64,000 nt of DNA. Source: Bimastos eiseni. Its lineage: Eukaryota; Annelida; Clitellata; Crassiclitellata; Lumbricidae. The notes beneath the pieces were generated by a model that saw only the letters and a list, made by a program, of their open reading frames with translations, had not been told where the DNA came from and made no database searches. The DNA is taken from contig OY365807.1 in the NCBI GenBank assembly GCA_959347315.1, positions 11,685,287 through 11,749,286 of the forward strand, in the 5' to 3' direction. Positions 25,001-34,287 of this stretch are shown one piece after another. The position numbers were made by a program, and so were the translations under genes. Positions within the stretch are counted from its first letter, which is position 1; each line of letters opens with the position of its first letter.

Positions 25001-28000
25001 TTCGGTCCTCAGAAATTGCTTAAAATTTTGCAAAGGAAATAACGAATGTCTGTTGCCTTTTTTACTTTAGGCCCTGCTTGGTCAGAAGTATGGCTACCGT
25101 CCTTTTCCGTCAACAATCGATGCTCAGATGTTTGAAATGATGCGAGAATCGCTGCTACGCAACGGGAAAGATGTCACGTTGCTTTTGACCTGGTTTAAAA
25201 AAGACACAAACGTCATACCAAGTGTCTACTCGCTCCAGCCAATCAGCTCGATTATTGAAAACTTCAACAGCAAGGTAGATATTCCATGTTCGATGAATTC
25301 TTGCTGACTAGCATAGCAAATTTTGCAATACCAGGCCTATTGATAGAAACTTGCGACACTGTAGAATTGGTCAGCTTCAACAAAGGATTTACAAGAATGG
25401 AGCAGAACATCCTCCTGAATTATTCACCGATGGCAGTTTTACCTGCCCCCCCAACACATATTTATGTATGCAGATTTCCATGAAAATCATTAATTATAAA
25501 TTTTTACTTTTGGTTAAGCCATAAGCCCCTCTCTGATGATTGCGGTAAGGGAAATGTCCTTGGAAAGCACAGACATAATGACACTAGTCATACAACAACT
25601 ATGTCTCATAAGCACCCATGTACCTTACAAAATATCATTATGAGCATTACTATATATCATTCCCGTCTGGACCTGAGCAAATATTGGCTTCTGTGAAATA
25701 ATTACTGATTTATAGATTAAAAACCAAAATTAGCACCACCTTGATTCGTGCATATTTAGAAAGAGCATGACAAGCTGATTATTTGAAAAAATGTCAGCCC
25801 TCTTGCTCATTACAAGGATGCCATACAACTTAAACTACAAGGGCGTCGTATAACCTAGATCATGTCTTTTTTGTGCATCACGTTTTTACTTATTAAATTC
25901 AATAATTAATATCTTGGTAAAATTTTAAGATATTCTGCTAAAAGTTTTACAGTTATTCTCGATTTAACATGTACTGAATTTTAAAAAATTAATGAAAAAT
26001 TAAAATGGGTGTGGTCACAAATTTTTATTTTACTGGTCAACTTGACGAATGACCCTGTAGTAGATCCTTGTGAATCTAAGCTAAGCGATAACTTAGTTCA
26101 ATTTATATAAAAACTTCTGTGTTGCCATTTATTATTATGCATAAAGTGTTAATCGATGGTCCTTTCAAGTGAGATCAGAGTTGAGTAAGCTCCTTTCAAA
26201 ATGCCAGGTCAATGTCTGATTTATAAGTGAGAGTACCTGTAGTCAAGGTATGAAGCTGTTGAGCTGAAACCGAAGAGTGTTAGGTTTAGTTGAAGAAGTG
26301 AGATACAAGGACAGCTGGTCAGGTTTTGTGGAGCAATGAATCTTACTCAGCTTGCTACTTTTCTTTCAGGACAATCCGGAGTTGCAGGAGATCGCACGGC
26401 GTGAGTGGGAGAAAGTCTTTCTGCAGCTGCTTCATATCCTTCGCCTGGGAGTCCTTCTTTGCCTCGAACAAGGACGACTGACCCAGAGAGACAAAGACCT
26501 CTTCTTTGCATCAGGTCTCATTTGCTTTCTATACATCTATTCTAATTGCTTCTCGTCACTTCTATTGCAATTGTGCTGCACTTCTGTTGCACCACTTGCT
26601 CCATTTAGTTATCTTGGTATGTGACATCATTGAATGATGTGAAAAGTGCCATTTTCTTTAGCCTCCACACCCTGTCTTGTTCTTGTCCAAAGAGCCTTTG
26701 TCCGCAATCGACTAACCCCCTTTGCGGACATGTGCATCACATATATATCAGCCTCCATTGCAACTGCTGATAATTATTTTACTGCATCACTTTTTGATAG
26801 ACTTTTATTGACAAAGAATGACATTGAATAAAAGCTATGTAAAAAACTTAAATTTGATCAACCATACTTGCATGTAAGCTTCGTATATCATTCTCTCAAC
26901 TGTGAAGTAAAACCGTAAGCTACTAATAAATAACTAAGATTATAATGTAATTATCCTTAGATGTCATTTTGGCGATAATTTAGCATGGTCATGGACGTTC
27001 GCATAGTCCATGACCCCCCTCATCCGTGTCCGCACTTGTCCGAATTTCCCCTACCCCTCCTCCTCGTCGCGGACGTCCTTTGTAGATGACCCCTTTCGTT
27101 TTCTCTTTTGTAAACATCAGTTACCGAGTACGAGATTGAGAAAGGAATGCTCCAGTCTCCGAATCCGGACAGCACGAGCTTCTGCATAACACGACGCATC
27201 CTGAACCTTGAGGACCACCTGCAGCTGAAGCGCGCACAGAAGTTCAGCGATCTTCTGCAGGGAACGACGAATGTCGACAAGGATGCCCAACAGATGTTGA
27301 ACATTCTTCTCAAGGACAAGATCATGTCCGTGCTCAAGGACCGAAACAACATCCAACATTTCGAGGTCTAGTTATTTGAATTTTTTGGTGCCATCATCAT
27401 AATACAAGTGATACCGTTGTTAATAACGTAGTCAGTTGGGAACCGGATCAAATCTTGATGGGTCTGGGAACCATGAGCCATTCTATGGTGACAAGAAAAC
27501 CGACAGAGTTGAAGTCAAGTTAAAGGACTCATAGATGAATTTAAAATTTAAACTTGAGATACATTAAAAACATATTCGTGTTTATTAATTCAAACTGACA
27601 CACCACATTTCAACTTGAGTGACATTAAATAACTCACAGAATGCAAGTAATTCAGCACTGAAATTTCAAAGTGCTGAAGTGGCTGCCAAGCATGTCCAAG
27701 AACCCGATGCTGTGCTGGTGAAATGTGTAGAGTCATTGGTCGAGTGTTGGTTCTCGTGATTTTGTGTCATTTGGGTCTGCTAGTATGAGGGATGAGCAAG
27801 CCAGCCGGTATAAATGTATACTGATTCTTGGATGGGGGCCTCGTGATTAGAAAGAACGCACTGTTGTAAGTAAGGTATCATTAGTGCGAGACAAATGCCC
27901 AAACAATATGACTTACTAAACCATACAAATGACATTGCCAGAAAAAATTATCTAGCATTATATATCAACATTGTAAAATAATATTTTGATGTTTAGGTGA

Positions 28001-31000
28001 ACTGGACTGACCCGTTCAACAGTAATCCGACGGAGAATCCCGAATACCTCGCTCGATTCTGTTATGAGTTTGAACAGCGGATGCAGCGCCTCATCGTCAA
28101 TGCCATGTCGAACGTTCGCAACATCTCGCGCAACACGCAGGCCGTCGAAATCCTACAGCACCTCACGATGTGCCGCACCCGAAGCATCGTCTTCAAGGGC
28201 CGCGAGGACATGCTGCAGAGGATCCGAATCTACCTTTCGGAACCGGCTGATCAGCCGCTCGTCCTTTTTGGGCTATCTGGGAGTGGCAAGACGTCGGTGA
28301 TTGCCAAATCTGCGAGTCTCATGAAGCAGTGGCTCACGTACTGTTGCCCGGCTATTGTTGTTCGATTTCTCGGTAAAGCTTTCTATAAAACATCTTTTGT
28401 CATATCAATTCCATTGATTTCCACATGTCATGCTTCACTGGACTTCCTTTTTATCAAACTCCAGTCCAATGACTCCAGTGTCATAGTGACGTCAGTATGA
28501 TGTAAGGTATATTAGGTATATATAAAATACATTGGAAAAATCCAGTTGAAACATCTTGTAGCTTAACTATTTACCGGTAGAAGTCATTTTTGTCAAATGT
28601 TCAAAAGAAAGTTTGTTGCATATAAGTATGTATATGTTTGGGGTGTTCGATTTCGATGTGTTAAGATAACGAGATCATTTAAAAAACTGAGTATGAATGG
28701 GAACTACTGAATATAACTGCAGGTGTGTGCAATTTGATATATGCATAGAATCTGTGTTGAGCTAACTTGCATGAAACAATATGTTTATTGATGGAACGTT
28801 TGTTCCAAGACAAGGGAACAAACATTCCCTGCTCAGCTAATCTGATCTGTTATTCTAACCTACATTCTAATTTTATTGCTTGGAATGTTTCCATAATTGT
28901 TAAATTTGTTCTGTTAGTTTTATTTAAAATTCCTGTTTACCTAATTGCTCATTTTATTGTTTAGTCTGATTTTTAATAATTATTTAGTTGATCTTAATTT
29001 GCAGGAACAACCTCCCACTCGTGTAGCATTCGTCTTGTTCTCGGCAACATCTGCTGGCACATTACTTCACTGATTGGTGGTGACACGTTTGCTATCCCTG
29101 GTGACTATCCTGGAATCGTTGCCTATTTTCAAAACATTCTCAAGGTGGGACATTGTCTGCAATTGTCTCTTTACTAAATTATATGCTATTACATTGTTTT
29201 GTATTGCTATGTTTTGTTTTTACTACCTTACACTGTACTTTATGATGTTTTATTTTACTGCATTTACTGTACAAGGACAACAGGAACTTTATACCTGTAG
29301 TTCTGTATAAGCACAAAAATCGTCCGAAAAGGACAAGCAAATAGACCATTAATCCAAATTTTGAAGAAATACCTCTATTTCTATCTAGTTAGTTCTAAAT
29401 TTTCTATAAGCCACGATAAGGTCTGTCATCCGGCAGGTTTATTACAATAAACGAATATCATCATTATCATCATCATCAGAAGAAGAATTGAGCTATTCCG
29501 GCATTGTTTCTTTAATAGTTTAATTGACAATCTTGTGCTAAAAGTGACTGGGAAGCAGTACAGCTCGTCATCCAAGTGTCAATGTTTATTTATTAGTTTT
29601 TAAACATTGTTGAGTCAATTATCGTAACTTATAGTTCTAGAGATTACCGTAGGCATGCGAGGAACCATAACCGAAACATAATGTAGAAACATACATGGGT
29701 CAGAACATGCATGAATACCGTCGCATAATGCGTACCATTAACATGGCAGACTGTGTCTTGCTTGCAGACTGCAACTGAGGATCGGCCGTTGGTGATATTC
29801 CTCGATTCACTCGATCAATTAGCTGCTGCTCACAAGGCTCACAACCTGGCATGGCTTCCAAAGATCCTTCCTCCACACGTCCATCTCGTCCTCTCCACGC
29901 TTCCCTACGAACACGATATTCTCGAGACACTGAAAACGCTCTACCCTAACGAGGACAATTATGTCGAAGTCCTTCCTCTTGGCCAACAGCTGAGCTTCAA
30001 CCTCGTCAGAGACTGGCTGACAGGTGCAAATCGTGACCTCACTCCGGCCCAGTTCGAGATTGTCAACAATAAGCTGCTCAAGTGCAGTCTTCCGTTTTAC
30101 ACGCGTCTTGTCTTCGAAGAGGTCTGCCACTGGAGTTCGTACACTCCGCTTAACTACTGTCAGTCAAGACTAGAGCACACGGTCAAAGGCATCATCAATA
30201 AGCTTTTTGAGAAGGTTGAGAAGTACCAGGGAAAGATCTTTGTAACACATGCACTGGCCTACCTGACCGCATCGAAGAACGGATTGAGCGATGTGGAACT
30301 AGAGGACGTGTTGTCCTTGGACGACACCGTTCTCAATGATGTCTTTCAGCACTGGTTACCTCCAATTCGCCGAATACCTCCGCTGCTGCTGCCCCGCTTG
30401 CATGATGAACTCTCGAGCTACATCATGCAACGCGAGGCCAACGGAACCATTGTCTTCTACTGGTACCATCGCCAGTTCATATTTGTCGCACGCGAGAGGT
30501 ACCTGAGCAACACGGCGCACAAGTTTTACATTCACGGTCATCTCGCTCATTACTTCCTTGGGACATGGGGCGGTGGCCACTGCAAGCCATTCAATTACTC
30601 GTCGAAACAGCTGCAGCTGATGAGCACAAAACGCCGGCCGAACGACGAGGCCGACCGGAAGGTTCCGCTCCAGCCTCTCATCTTTGGACCGGACTCCGAA
30701 GACCCAGAGAAGATCAACTATAACCTGCGGAAGCTGAGCGAGATGCCCTACCACCTGGTGGAAAGCCACCAGTTCAATGATCTCAAGAAAGAGGTCCTGC
30801 TCAACTACAACTGGCTACATGCCAAACTGAGTGCCATGAGTCTTCACGACGTCCTCTCTGATTTCCGATTGGCCATTGACTCCGAGTCTGGTTTGACCGA
30901 CAGCGAGGTCCTCATGGTCTTCAGCGCACTCCGGCTCGGTGGATCCTACGTAAACCAGAACCCGGCGACACTCGGTTTTGATTTGATCGGTCGGCTGCTC

Positions 31001-34000
31001 GTGTACTATGACACGATCGGAATGAAACCTCTGCTGCAACAGTGCGACAAGAAGTCCGTCCACCACTCGGCCCTTCTGCCGCTCTTTCAGTGTTTCGATT
31101 CTCCACGCGCAATGCTGCTGTTCGAGCTGGAGGACCATGCGCAGATCGTCCTCGACATCATCTTCACGCCACAGGAGCTCATCTCGATATCAAAGGACGG
31201 CATGATAGCGTTCTGGGATCTCATGTCCGGGGAATGCACCCGTAACATCACCGTGACCGAAGTTACGCTAGGGCCAAACACAAAGCTCCACATATCTGGC
31301 GACTCCAAGTATCTCGTTGTGGACAGTGATGCCATTCACAGCCCAGTCTTCATCTATGATCTCAAGACGACCCAACTCCTGTACACCATTGGACGGCGAC
31401 TCCCAACGCAGCGTCGGGGATTCTTAGTTGGAAATCTCCTCTGTCGACAGAAGAACATCATCGATGTGCGAATCGGACGCCAGGTACGGTCGCTTGATGA
31501 TTTTGTCTGTACAAGAAGGTACGTCGCCTGTGGCATCACGCCAGACCAAAAGTACATCCTTATCGGTGAGGAACTGGCAACAAAACTGTTTGAATTTGAG
31601 AGCGGGATCTTGCTCGCGACATTTCCCGCCGAAAACCTGCCGAGCATGTTCGTGCCGACAGAGGACAGCAAGCGGGTGTACGTCGGCTACTGCGATGACT
31701 GTTTGTTTAAGGTGTTTGACATTGATAGAAACAGTCGGACGTTTGGTGAAGTCAGTTATTTATTCAACTACAGGGTTGCTCTGCCTGGTGTTCGGTTCCT
31801 TGAAGGACCTAAACATGGCCAAGAGCTCTCAGAGATTGCAATTTACCCACGTGACAGAAACATTGTCTTGTTGAACATCAAACGCAGCAACTTGATCCTC
31901 CTGAACATGTCGAAAAATGAGCCGAAGGTTATCAACACGAAACCCATTGGTCCGACGAACAAAACGTACTTTTTCGGTGCAACGTTCACTTGGTGCGGCA
32001 AATACATAATTATTGGTGAGGATCGTTTTCTCCATATCTGGGAAACCGACTCACTGGCATTCCTCTCAACAATTAACCTGCACAGTGTTTCTGGATTTCC
32101 GTTTGCAGTCTCACCGGTGATGAATCATGTTGCAACAGCTTCGACTATTCACACAGCCATCAAAGTTTGGGACCTAAATAAAATCCGAGTGAAGGATGCA
32201 ATTGACGTCAGGGTCTACGAGTGCCCGGTCGACACGGTCTGCTGTGCCCCCAATGTCCGGACTGCGTTCGTGAAAAGCGGTTATAGCTTGTCAAGCACGA
32301 AGGGCTACCAGTACTTAGACAGTTTTGGCATCGATATGTGGAATGTTGGAACGGGAAACTGTGAGCCGTTTCTCCCATTCAACCGCTACGGAAAGCTGGT
32401 GCAGATGGAGGTGTCGTCAGACGCCATGTATGTCGCCCTGCTGCTTCATACGCGCGAGACCTACGTGCTCGTCATTAATGTAAAGACAAGCAAGGTGGTG
32501 TGTGCCATCGACAAACCCAACTGCCAGTCTATTCTCGTCAGTATCTCCTGGGACTTCATCTGCACGTGTTGCGTCAGCATGCCCGTAAAAGAGGTGCAGA
32601 TGTGGGGAATTCGTGACGGCAAGGAGATAGTGCGCTTTTACCAGGCCGAGTGTCCAGTGTTCAGCCTTGACGACAAGTACCTCCTCTATATCGACTCTGG
32701 TCAGACGCTGATCGTCTACTGCCTCAACAAGATGGCGCCTATCCGATATCTGTCGTGCATGGCAAACCAGCTGCAGGTTCTTCCCGTCAGGCATCGCCAC
32801 GTCGTCACCACAAAATGGGCGAATACGACTGGAAGCGGTCGACTGCGATCGCCAGAGGTGAATGTTGTCGATTTTCACGAAAACAAGATGGTGTCGCGTC
32901 TGTACAATGTATCTCCTGGTGGCATCATGGATCTCTCAAAAGATGGACGCCTTGCGGTCGATGCAAAGTTGCAGGTCTATGACTTGGCGACGGGGAAGCT
33001 CCGAGCGGACCTCAGCGACGTGGAGGACAAGGAATATCACTTTGTCCGGTTCACGTATGACGGACTCTATGTCGTCTGGGTGGACGAGTTCTCCGTCAGA
33101 GTGAAGCGGGTCGAAGACGGGGCACTTGTTGCTCACACGAGCACTCACGAGCGACCGATGAGTCTGCAGACGATGGACTACGGGTACATCATGATACTCG
33201 GTCGCGAGGACGGACGGATGCTCTTCATGAAACTAATGCCTATCAAGAGTTCGGCCGGATACAAACCTGACACGACCCAGGAACGACTCCACTTTCTCCT
33301 TGACACCGAGGTCTGTTCAGACGATGTCGTCTCGACATTTGACATAACATACCAGCGAAGGGCAGTCAACATCAGAGACGGCGATTTGCCGAAGGCGAGC
33401 GATTCGATCCGAAACACGATGATCCAGCGAGCAAAGGCACCGCATGCAAAGATAAGCACCCAGTCAGCTCCGGAAAATGTGTCGCCAAAAACCAATGACG
33501 CAGTTCCATTTGACAAGGGCCGTCGTTCTTCGTCGCATGCACATGGCTCAGTCGACAGTCGCGAGCAGAGTCCGATCACGGGAAGTCCGATCACGCAGAG
33601 TCCGCTCACGGTGACAAACGCCGGATCATTCGATATGGAGCCGGATGGCGTGCTGCAGTCCCCGTTCTCTCCCGATCGACAGAACTCCTCCGAAGAGAGT
33701 CCCAACCCTGGAAATTCCATATCGGGCAGTCCGGCGATGTCGCCGTGTCCTCTGTATGGGCAGAAGCGCAGCAAGAGCGTACAGGACATGTTCAGCCTGT
33801 CTAAGCGCTCGAGCAAGAAGCTCGACAAGAGTGCCGAGAACCTGAGCGCCTGTTCGGCATCTCCAACGGCTTTTCGCCAGCGACATCGTATCCGCAATGG
33901 ACACGGCGCTGCGCTGCACGGTTCGGGCAACATCTTCATGGCCCTGATGACGGACATCGGGGCCAACTTTCCAAAACTGAACCGCAAGAAGTCGAAACCG

Positions 34001-34075
34001 CCACGAGCGCCAATAAGCACAAAAGCTGTCACTGTCACAGACAACAATTTGCGGGATCGGACACCGAGTATTTGA
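1963..34075 (+). CDS. NWD2-like: NACHT and WD-repeat domain protein (NWD1/NWD2 family, STAND NTPase), 5'-partial, 8 exons
   Basis: Exons are 1963-2051, 8867-8983, 25071-25274, 26370-26514, 27121-27365, 27997-28372, 29005-29144 and 29768-34075. Each has AG/GT borders and every junction keeps the frame, giving about 1,874 residues. Counting from the first visible codon, residues 1-137 resemble the DUF4062-like N-terminal region of NWD proteins (ERNALM, FCREKY, RWG, FCLREI, GPSFV, LLGQKYGYRP). Residues about 359-367 are a Walker A loop (GLSGSGKTS), and 447-456 a Walker B/extended acidic motif (LVIFLDSLDQ). WD-like strands with WD, VYD or MW signatures occur from about 910 to 1510, followed by a Ser/Pro-rich basic tail from about 1650. 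Proteins of this class are cytosolic signal-transducing ATPases; the exact role of this one is not known. The single 4.3-kb last exon and long product fit NWD2 better than NWD1, but I cannot separate the paralogues without an alignment. The start codon and first exon(s) lie upstream. Confidence 0.9.
4601..5338. repeat. GA/GACA-rich purine simple repeats flanking a TA tract
   Basis: 4601-4690 is GAGAGA-rich. 4971-5045 is (TA)n with (AATATA) interruptions. 5123-5338 is a roughly 215-base GAGACA/GAGAGA array. The purine strand would translate into Glu/Arg/Thr low-complexity peptides, which I do not treat as genes. Confidence 0.9.
8313..8466. repeat. 58-bp minisatellite, about 2.6 copies
   Basis: Copies begin at 8313, 8372 and 8430 (third truncated). 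The unit is itself built of about 16-base sub-units of the form TTTTGAACCCTTTGG / TTTTGGGTCTTTGA, so it arose by repeat-within-repeat expansion. Confidence 0.88.
8867..8983 (+). CDS. NWD2-like: NWD-family exon B (39 codons, isolated between 6.8-kb and 16-kb introns)
   Basis: This short exon lies alone between very long introns. It opens after GATTGTAG and closes before GTAAGC, is exactly 117 bases, and is phase 0 at both ends, as its neighbours require. The translation begins LIDLRWGLREESQDDH and continues with VEFCLREIENC and SIGPSFV. These are the residues expected between LEFQ of the previous exon and ALLGQKYG of the next in NWD proteins. It encodes no Met start and is below the length most ORF scans report. 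Confidence 0.88.
11207..11260. repeat. GGGAGGAA purine tract
   Basis: A head-to-tail GGGAGGGAGGAA array of about 54 bases. Homopurine mirror-like sequence of this kind can form triplex or G-rich structures; no function is implied. Confidence 0.9.
12876..13199. repeat. 16-bp repeat array with an orientation switch (large inverted repeat)
   Basis: Four full copies plus a partial of GATAGTCCGAAGGTTC run forward from 12876. After a spacer of about 20-25 bases, the reverse complement ATCGAACCTTCGGACT begins at 12975 and recurs to 13199. It is interrupted by a duplicated segment (CACTCTTGAGCTTACACTAA at 13020 and 13105). The forward and reverse blocks could fold on each other. Confidence 0.92.
13285..13720. 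repeat. Degenerate short-unit repeat block (TCCTAGATTTCCAAGG-like)
   Basis: Phrases resembling GGTCCTAGATTTCCAAGG recur at irregular 20-35-base spacing over about 430 bases (for example at 13330, 13490, 13556, 13617 and 13632). The copies have diverged heavily, as expected for an old minisatellite. Confidence 0.6.
15715..15960. repeat. ATGTAGATG/TTTGCATATAGATG minisatellite
   Basis: Tandem segments TACATGTAGATG and TTTGCATATAGATG alternate, giving a 16- and 32-base periodicity that decays into TGTATG-rich sequence to the right. Confidence 0.8.
16982..17379. mobile_element. hAT-like non-autonomous inverted-repeat element (MITE)
   Basis: The left end starts CAGGGCT and carries ATCGATTAATCT, ATCGATTAAG and TTCGATTAATT. 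The right end, read on the other strand, starts AGGGCTGGGGATTTTACTC and carries the same subterminal ATCGATTAATC and TTCGATTAATTCTGTTAC in the same order. CAGGG ends with subterminal repeats are a hAT superfamily hallmark. The final base at the right end has decayed, I could not confirm an 8-bp target duplication, and the roughly 400-base body has no coding capacity. Confidence 0.6.
20212..20290. repeat. TA dinucleotide array
   Basis: About 40 bases of uninterrupted TA followed by an imperfect palindromic TA/ATCCTATA stretch. Confidence 0.9.
22049..22110. repeat. GACA tetranucleotide array flanked by GA
   Basis: GAGAGAGAGA, then about eleven GACA units, then GAAAGAGAGA. Confidence 0.9.
22461..22574. 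repeat. 19-bp tandem repeat, six near-perfect copies
   Basis: The unit ATTTACCATATGTAGATCT is repeated six times with exact 19-base spacing and only one substitution (CTTATG in copy 5). Each unit contains two 6-base palindromes, CATATG and AGATCT. Confidence 0.95.
23026..23300. repeat. Degenerate GGTTGCTAA(G/A)GA repeat
   Basis: GGTTGCTAA-type phrases recur about every 20-30 bases (GGTTGCTAAGG, GGTTGCTAAGAAGG, GGTTGCTAAAGA and others). Spacing and sequence are irregular. Confidence 0.7.
23440..24110. repeat. Two direct GTAATTTGTAATT-rich blocks, possible hAT-type ends
   Basis: Blocks at 23440-23620 and 23935-24110 share, in the same order, TTGAAATTACATAATTT, GTAATTTGTAATT-like repeats, AATTCAATTACAT and GCCTGTAATTTG. 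The second ends GCTTATCCCTG, which read in reverse is CAGGGATAAGC, like a hAT terminus. No matching opposite end was found. Confidence 0.5.
25071..25274 (+). CDS. NWD2-like: NWD-family exon C (end of DUF4062-like region)
   Basis: The exon follows TTTTTTACTTTAG and ends at CAG CAA G before GTAGAT. It is 204 bases, phase 0 to phase 0, and encodes 68 residues starting ALLGQKYGYRPFPSTIDAQM. The LLG-KYGyR-P-T-I block closes the DUF4062-like domain in this family. The remainder (TWFKKDTNVIPSVYSLQPIS) corresponds to the W..rDeN.vP..Y.LqP linker of NWD proteins. The match is by motif, not by alignment. Confidence 0.9.
25275..26369 (+). other. NWD gene intron C-D
   Basis: A 1,095-base AT-rich intron; I see no repeat array or alternative exon in it. 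Confidence 0.8.
26370..26514 (+). CDS. NWD2-like: NWD-family exon D (helical linker before NACHT)
   Basis: Bounded by a pyrimidine-rich acceptor ending TTTCTTTCAG and a GTCTCA donor. It has 145 bases, entering in phase 0 and leaving after one base of a codon. The protein (begins DNPELQEIARREWEKVFLQL) is charged and helical, matching the linker between the DUF4062-like and NACHT parts of the family. The leftover G joins TT of the next exon to give Val. Confidence 0.85.
27121..27365 (+). CDS. NWD2-like: NWD-family exon E (linker)
   Basis: The acceptor is TTTGTAAACATCAG and the donor GTCTAG, a weak donor after GAG. The exon is 245 bases and completes the split Val codon, then reads TEYEIEKGMLQSPNPDSTSF, with a long amphipathic stretch (KRAQKFSDLLQGT, DKIMSVLKDRN). 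It ends in phase 0, as exon F requires. It is GC-richer than its flanking introns. No other reading frame here is plausible. Confidence 0.85.
27997..28372 (+). CDS. NWD2-like: NWD-family exon F with NACHT Walker A (P-loop)
   Basis: The exon starts after GTTTAG and ends inside a Gly codon before GTAAAG. It has 376 bases. It reads VNWTDPFNSNPTENPEYLAR, then a FKGREDML segment of the kind that precedes STAND P-loops, then PLVLFGLSGSGKTSVIAK. The P-loop lysine and threonine are intact, so nucleotide binding is expected. The reading frame stays open past the donor to 28500, but those residues are intronic: the conserved RFLGT continues only when spliced to 29005. Confidence 0.92.
29005..29144 (+). 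CDS. NWD2-like: NWD-family exon G (between Walker A and Walker B)
   Basis: Begins after AATTTGCAG and ends before GTGGGA. Its first two bases finish the Gly codon of exon F, giving RFLGTTSHSCSIRLVLGNIC, which is the NACHT strand-2 region (RFLGTS-S) of this family. The end, YFQNILK, leads in phase 0 into the Walker B exon. 140 bases. Confidence 0.9.
29768..34075 (+). CDS. NWD2-like: NWD-family terminal exon H: Walker B, winged helix, WD repeats, disordered tail
   Basis: A single 4,308-base exon starts after GCTTGCAG and runs to a TGA stop, encoding 1,435 residues. It opens TATEDRPLVIFLDSLDQL, the Walker B strand with extra acidic residues, then a sensor-like STLPYEH. A helical region follows (LTASKNGLSDVELEDVLSLD), resembling the winged helix after NACHT domains. 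WD-type blades end in AFWDL (about 31205), HIWET (32035), KVWDL (32165), DMWNV (32335), QMWGI (32600) and VYDLA (32975); more are probably too diverged to call by eye. From about 33400 the tail is Ser/Pro/Lys-rich, with an SPIT-GSPIT-QSPLT run near 33571-33612 and basic clusters (KRSSKK, RKKSK), and is probably disordered. The frame is intact throughout. Overlapping antisense frames here are shadows. Confidence 0.95.
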   Translation, partial: TATEDRPLVIFLDSLDQLAAAHKAHNLAWLPKILPPHVHLVLSTLPYEHDILETLKTLYPNEDNYVEVLPLGQQLSFNLVRDWLTGANRDLTPAQFEIVNNKLLKCSLPFYTRLVFEEVCHWSSYTPLNYCQSRLEHTVKGIINKLFEKVEKYQGKIFVTHALAYLTASKNGLSDVELEDVLSLDDTVLNDVFQHWLPPIRRIPPLLLPRLHDELSSYIMQREANGTIVFYWYHRQFIFVARERYLSNTAHKFYIHGHLAHYFLGTWGGGHCKPFNYSSKQLQLMSTKRRPNDEADRKVPLQPLIFGPDSEDPEKINYNLRKLSEMPYHLVESHQFNDLKKEVLLNYNWLHAKLSAMSLHDVLSDFRLAIDSESGLTDSEVLMVFSALRLGGSYVNQNPATLGFDLIGRLLVYYDTIGMKPLLQQCDKKSVHHSALLPLFQCFDSPRAMLLFELEDHAQIVLDIIFTPQELISISKDGMIAFWDLMSGECTRNITVTEVTLGPNTKLHISGDSKYLVVDSDAIHSPVFIYDLKTTQLLYTIGRRLPTQRRGFLVGNLLCRQKNIIDVRIGRQVRSLDDFVCTRRYVACGITPDQKYILIGEELATKLFEFESGILLATFPAENLPSMFVPTEDSKRVYVGYCDDCLFKVFDIDRNSRTFGEVSYLFNYRVALPGVRFLEGPKHGQELSEIAIYPRDRNIVLLNIKRSNLILLNMSKNEPKVINTKPIGPTNKTYFFGATFTWCGKYIIIGEDRFLHIWETDSLAFLSTINLHSVSGFPFAVSPVMNHVATASTIHTAIKVWDLNKIRVKDAIDVRVYECPVDTVCCAPNVRTAFVKSGYSLSSTKGYQYLDSFGIDMWNVGTGNCEPFLPFNRYGKLVQMEVSSDAMYVALLLHTRETYVLVINVKTSKVVCAIDKPNCQSILVSISWDFICTCCVSMPVKEVQMWGIRDGKEIVRFYQAECPVFSLDDKYLLYIDSGQTLIVYCLNKMAPIRYLSCMANQLQVLPVRHRHVVTTKWANTTGSGRLRSPEVNVVDFHENKMVSRLYNVSPGGIMDLSKDGRLAVDAKLQVYDLATGKLRADLSDVEDKEYHFVRFTYDGLYVVWVDEFSVRVKRVEDGALVAHTSTHERPMSLQTMDYGYIMILGREDGRMLFMKLMPIKSSAGYKPDTTQERLHFLLDTEVCSDDVVSTFDITYQRRAVNIRDGDLPKASDSIRNTMIQRAKAPHAKISTQSAPENVSPKTNDAVPFDKGRRSSSHAHGSVDSREQSPITGSPITQSPLTVTNAGSFDMEPDGVLQSPFSPDRQNSSEESPNPGNSISGSPAMSPCPLYGQKRSKSVQDMFSLSKRSSKKLDKSAENLSACSASPTAFRQRHRIRNGHGAALHGSGNIFMALMTDIGANFPKLNRKKSKPPRAPISTKAVTVTDNNLRDRTPSI

Positions 34076-34246
34076 TGCGTTTTGTCTGGTATATCGATAA
34101 TGTGGTCGTTCCTGCAAAAATTCATCAAAGTCCACCATTTATTTACCAGGGTGTAGGAAATTCTCACATGTGTGGTTATTTTGTGCATTTTTATGGTTTT
34201 TAAGTTTGCTATGGTCCCTTGTGTGTGTGTATATATATATGTATGG

Positions 34247-34287
<41 letters not shown>

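Larger units (their letters stand above)
8984..25070 (+). other. NWD gene intron B-C (16.1 kb)
   Basis: The longest intron seen. It contains a GGGA tract (11207-11260), the 16-bp inverted array (12876-13199), a degenerate block (13285-13720), TG/TA-rich minisatellites (15715-15960, 16570-16635, 20212-20290), a hAT-like inverted-repeat element (16982-17379), a GACA array (22049-22110), a 19-bp array (22461-22574), GGTTGCTA repeats (23026-23300) and two GTAATT-rich blocks (23440-23620, 23935-24110). No additional exon is required by phase, since exon B joins exon C in frame. Confidence 0.8.
26515..29767 (+). other. Short NWD introns D-E, E-F, F-G and G-H
   Basis: The introns are 26515-27120, 27366-27996, 28373-29004 and 29145-29767 (606, 631, 632 and 623 bases). 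All are AT-rich with consensus ends. Frames open within them have no coding features. Confidence 0.85.

Noticed and set aside
28373..28500. Extension of the P-loop exon frame past its donor
   Set aside because: The conserved RFLGT motif is completed only by splicing at 28372 to 29005; the extension is AT-rich intron.
33178..34188. 336-codon minus-strand frame opposite the NWD terminal exon
   Set aside because: It is a shadow of the high-GC coding strand, with no domain signature of its own.
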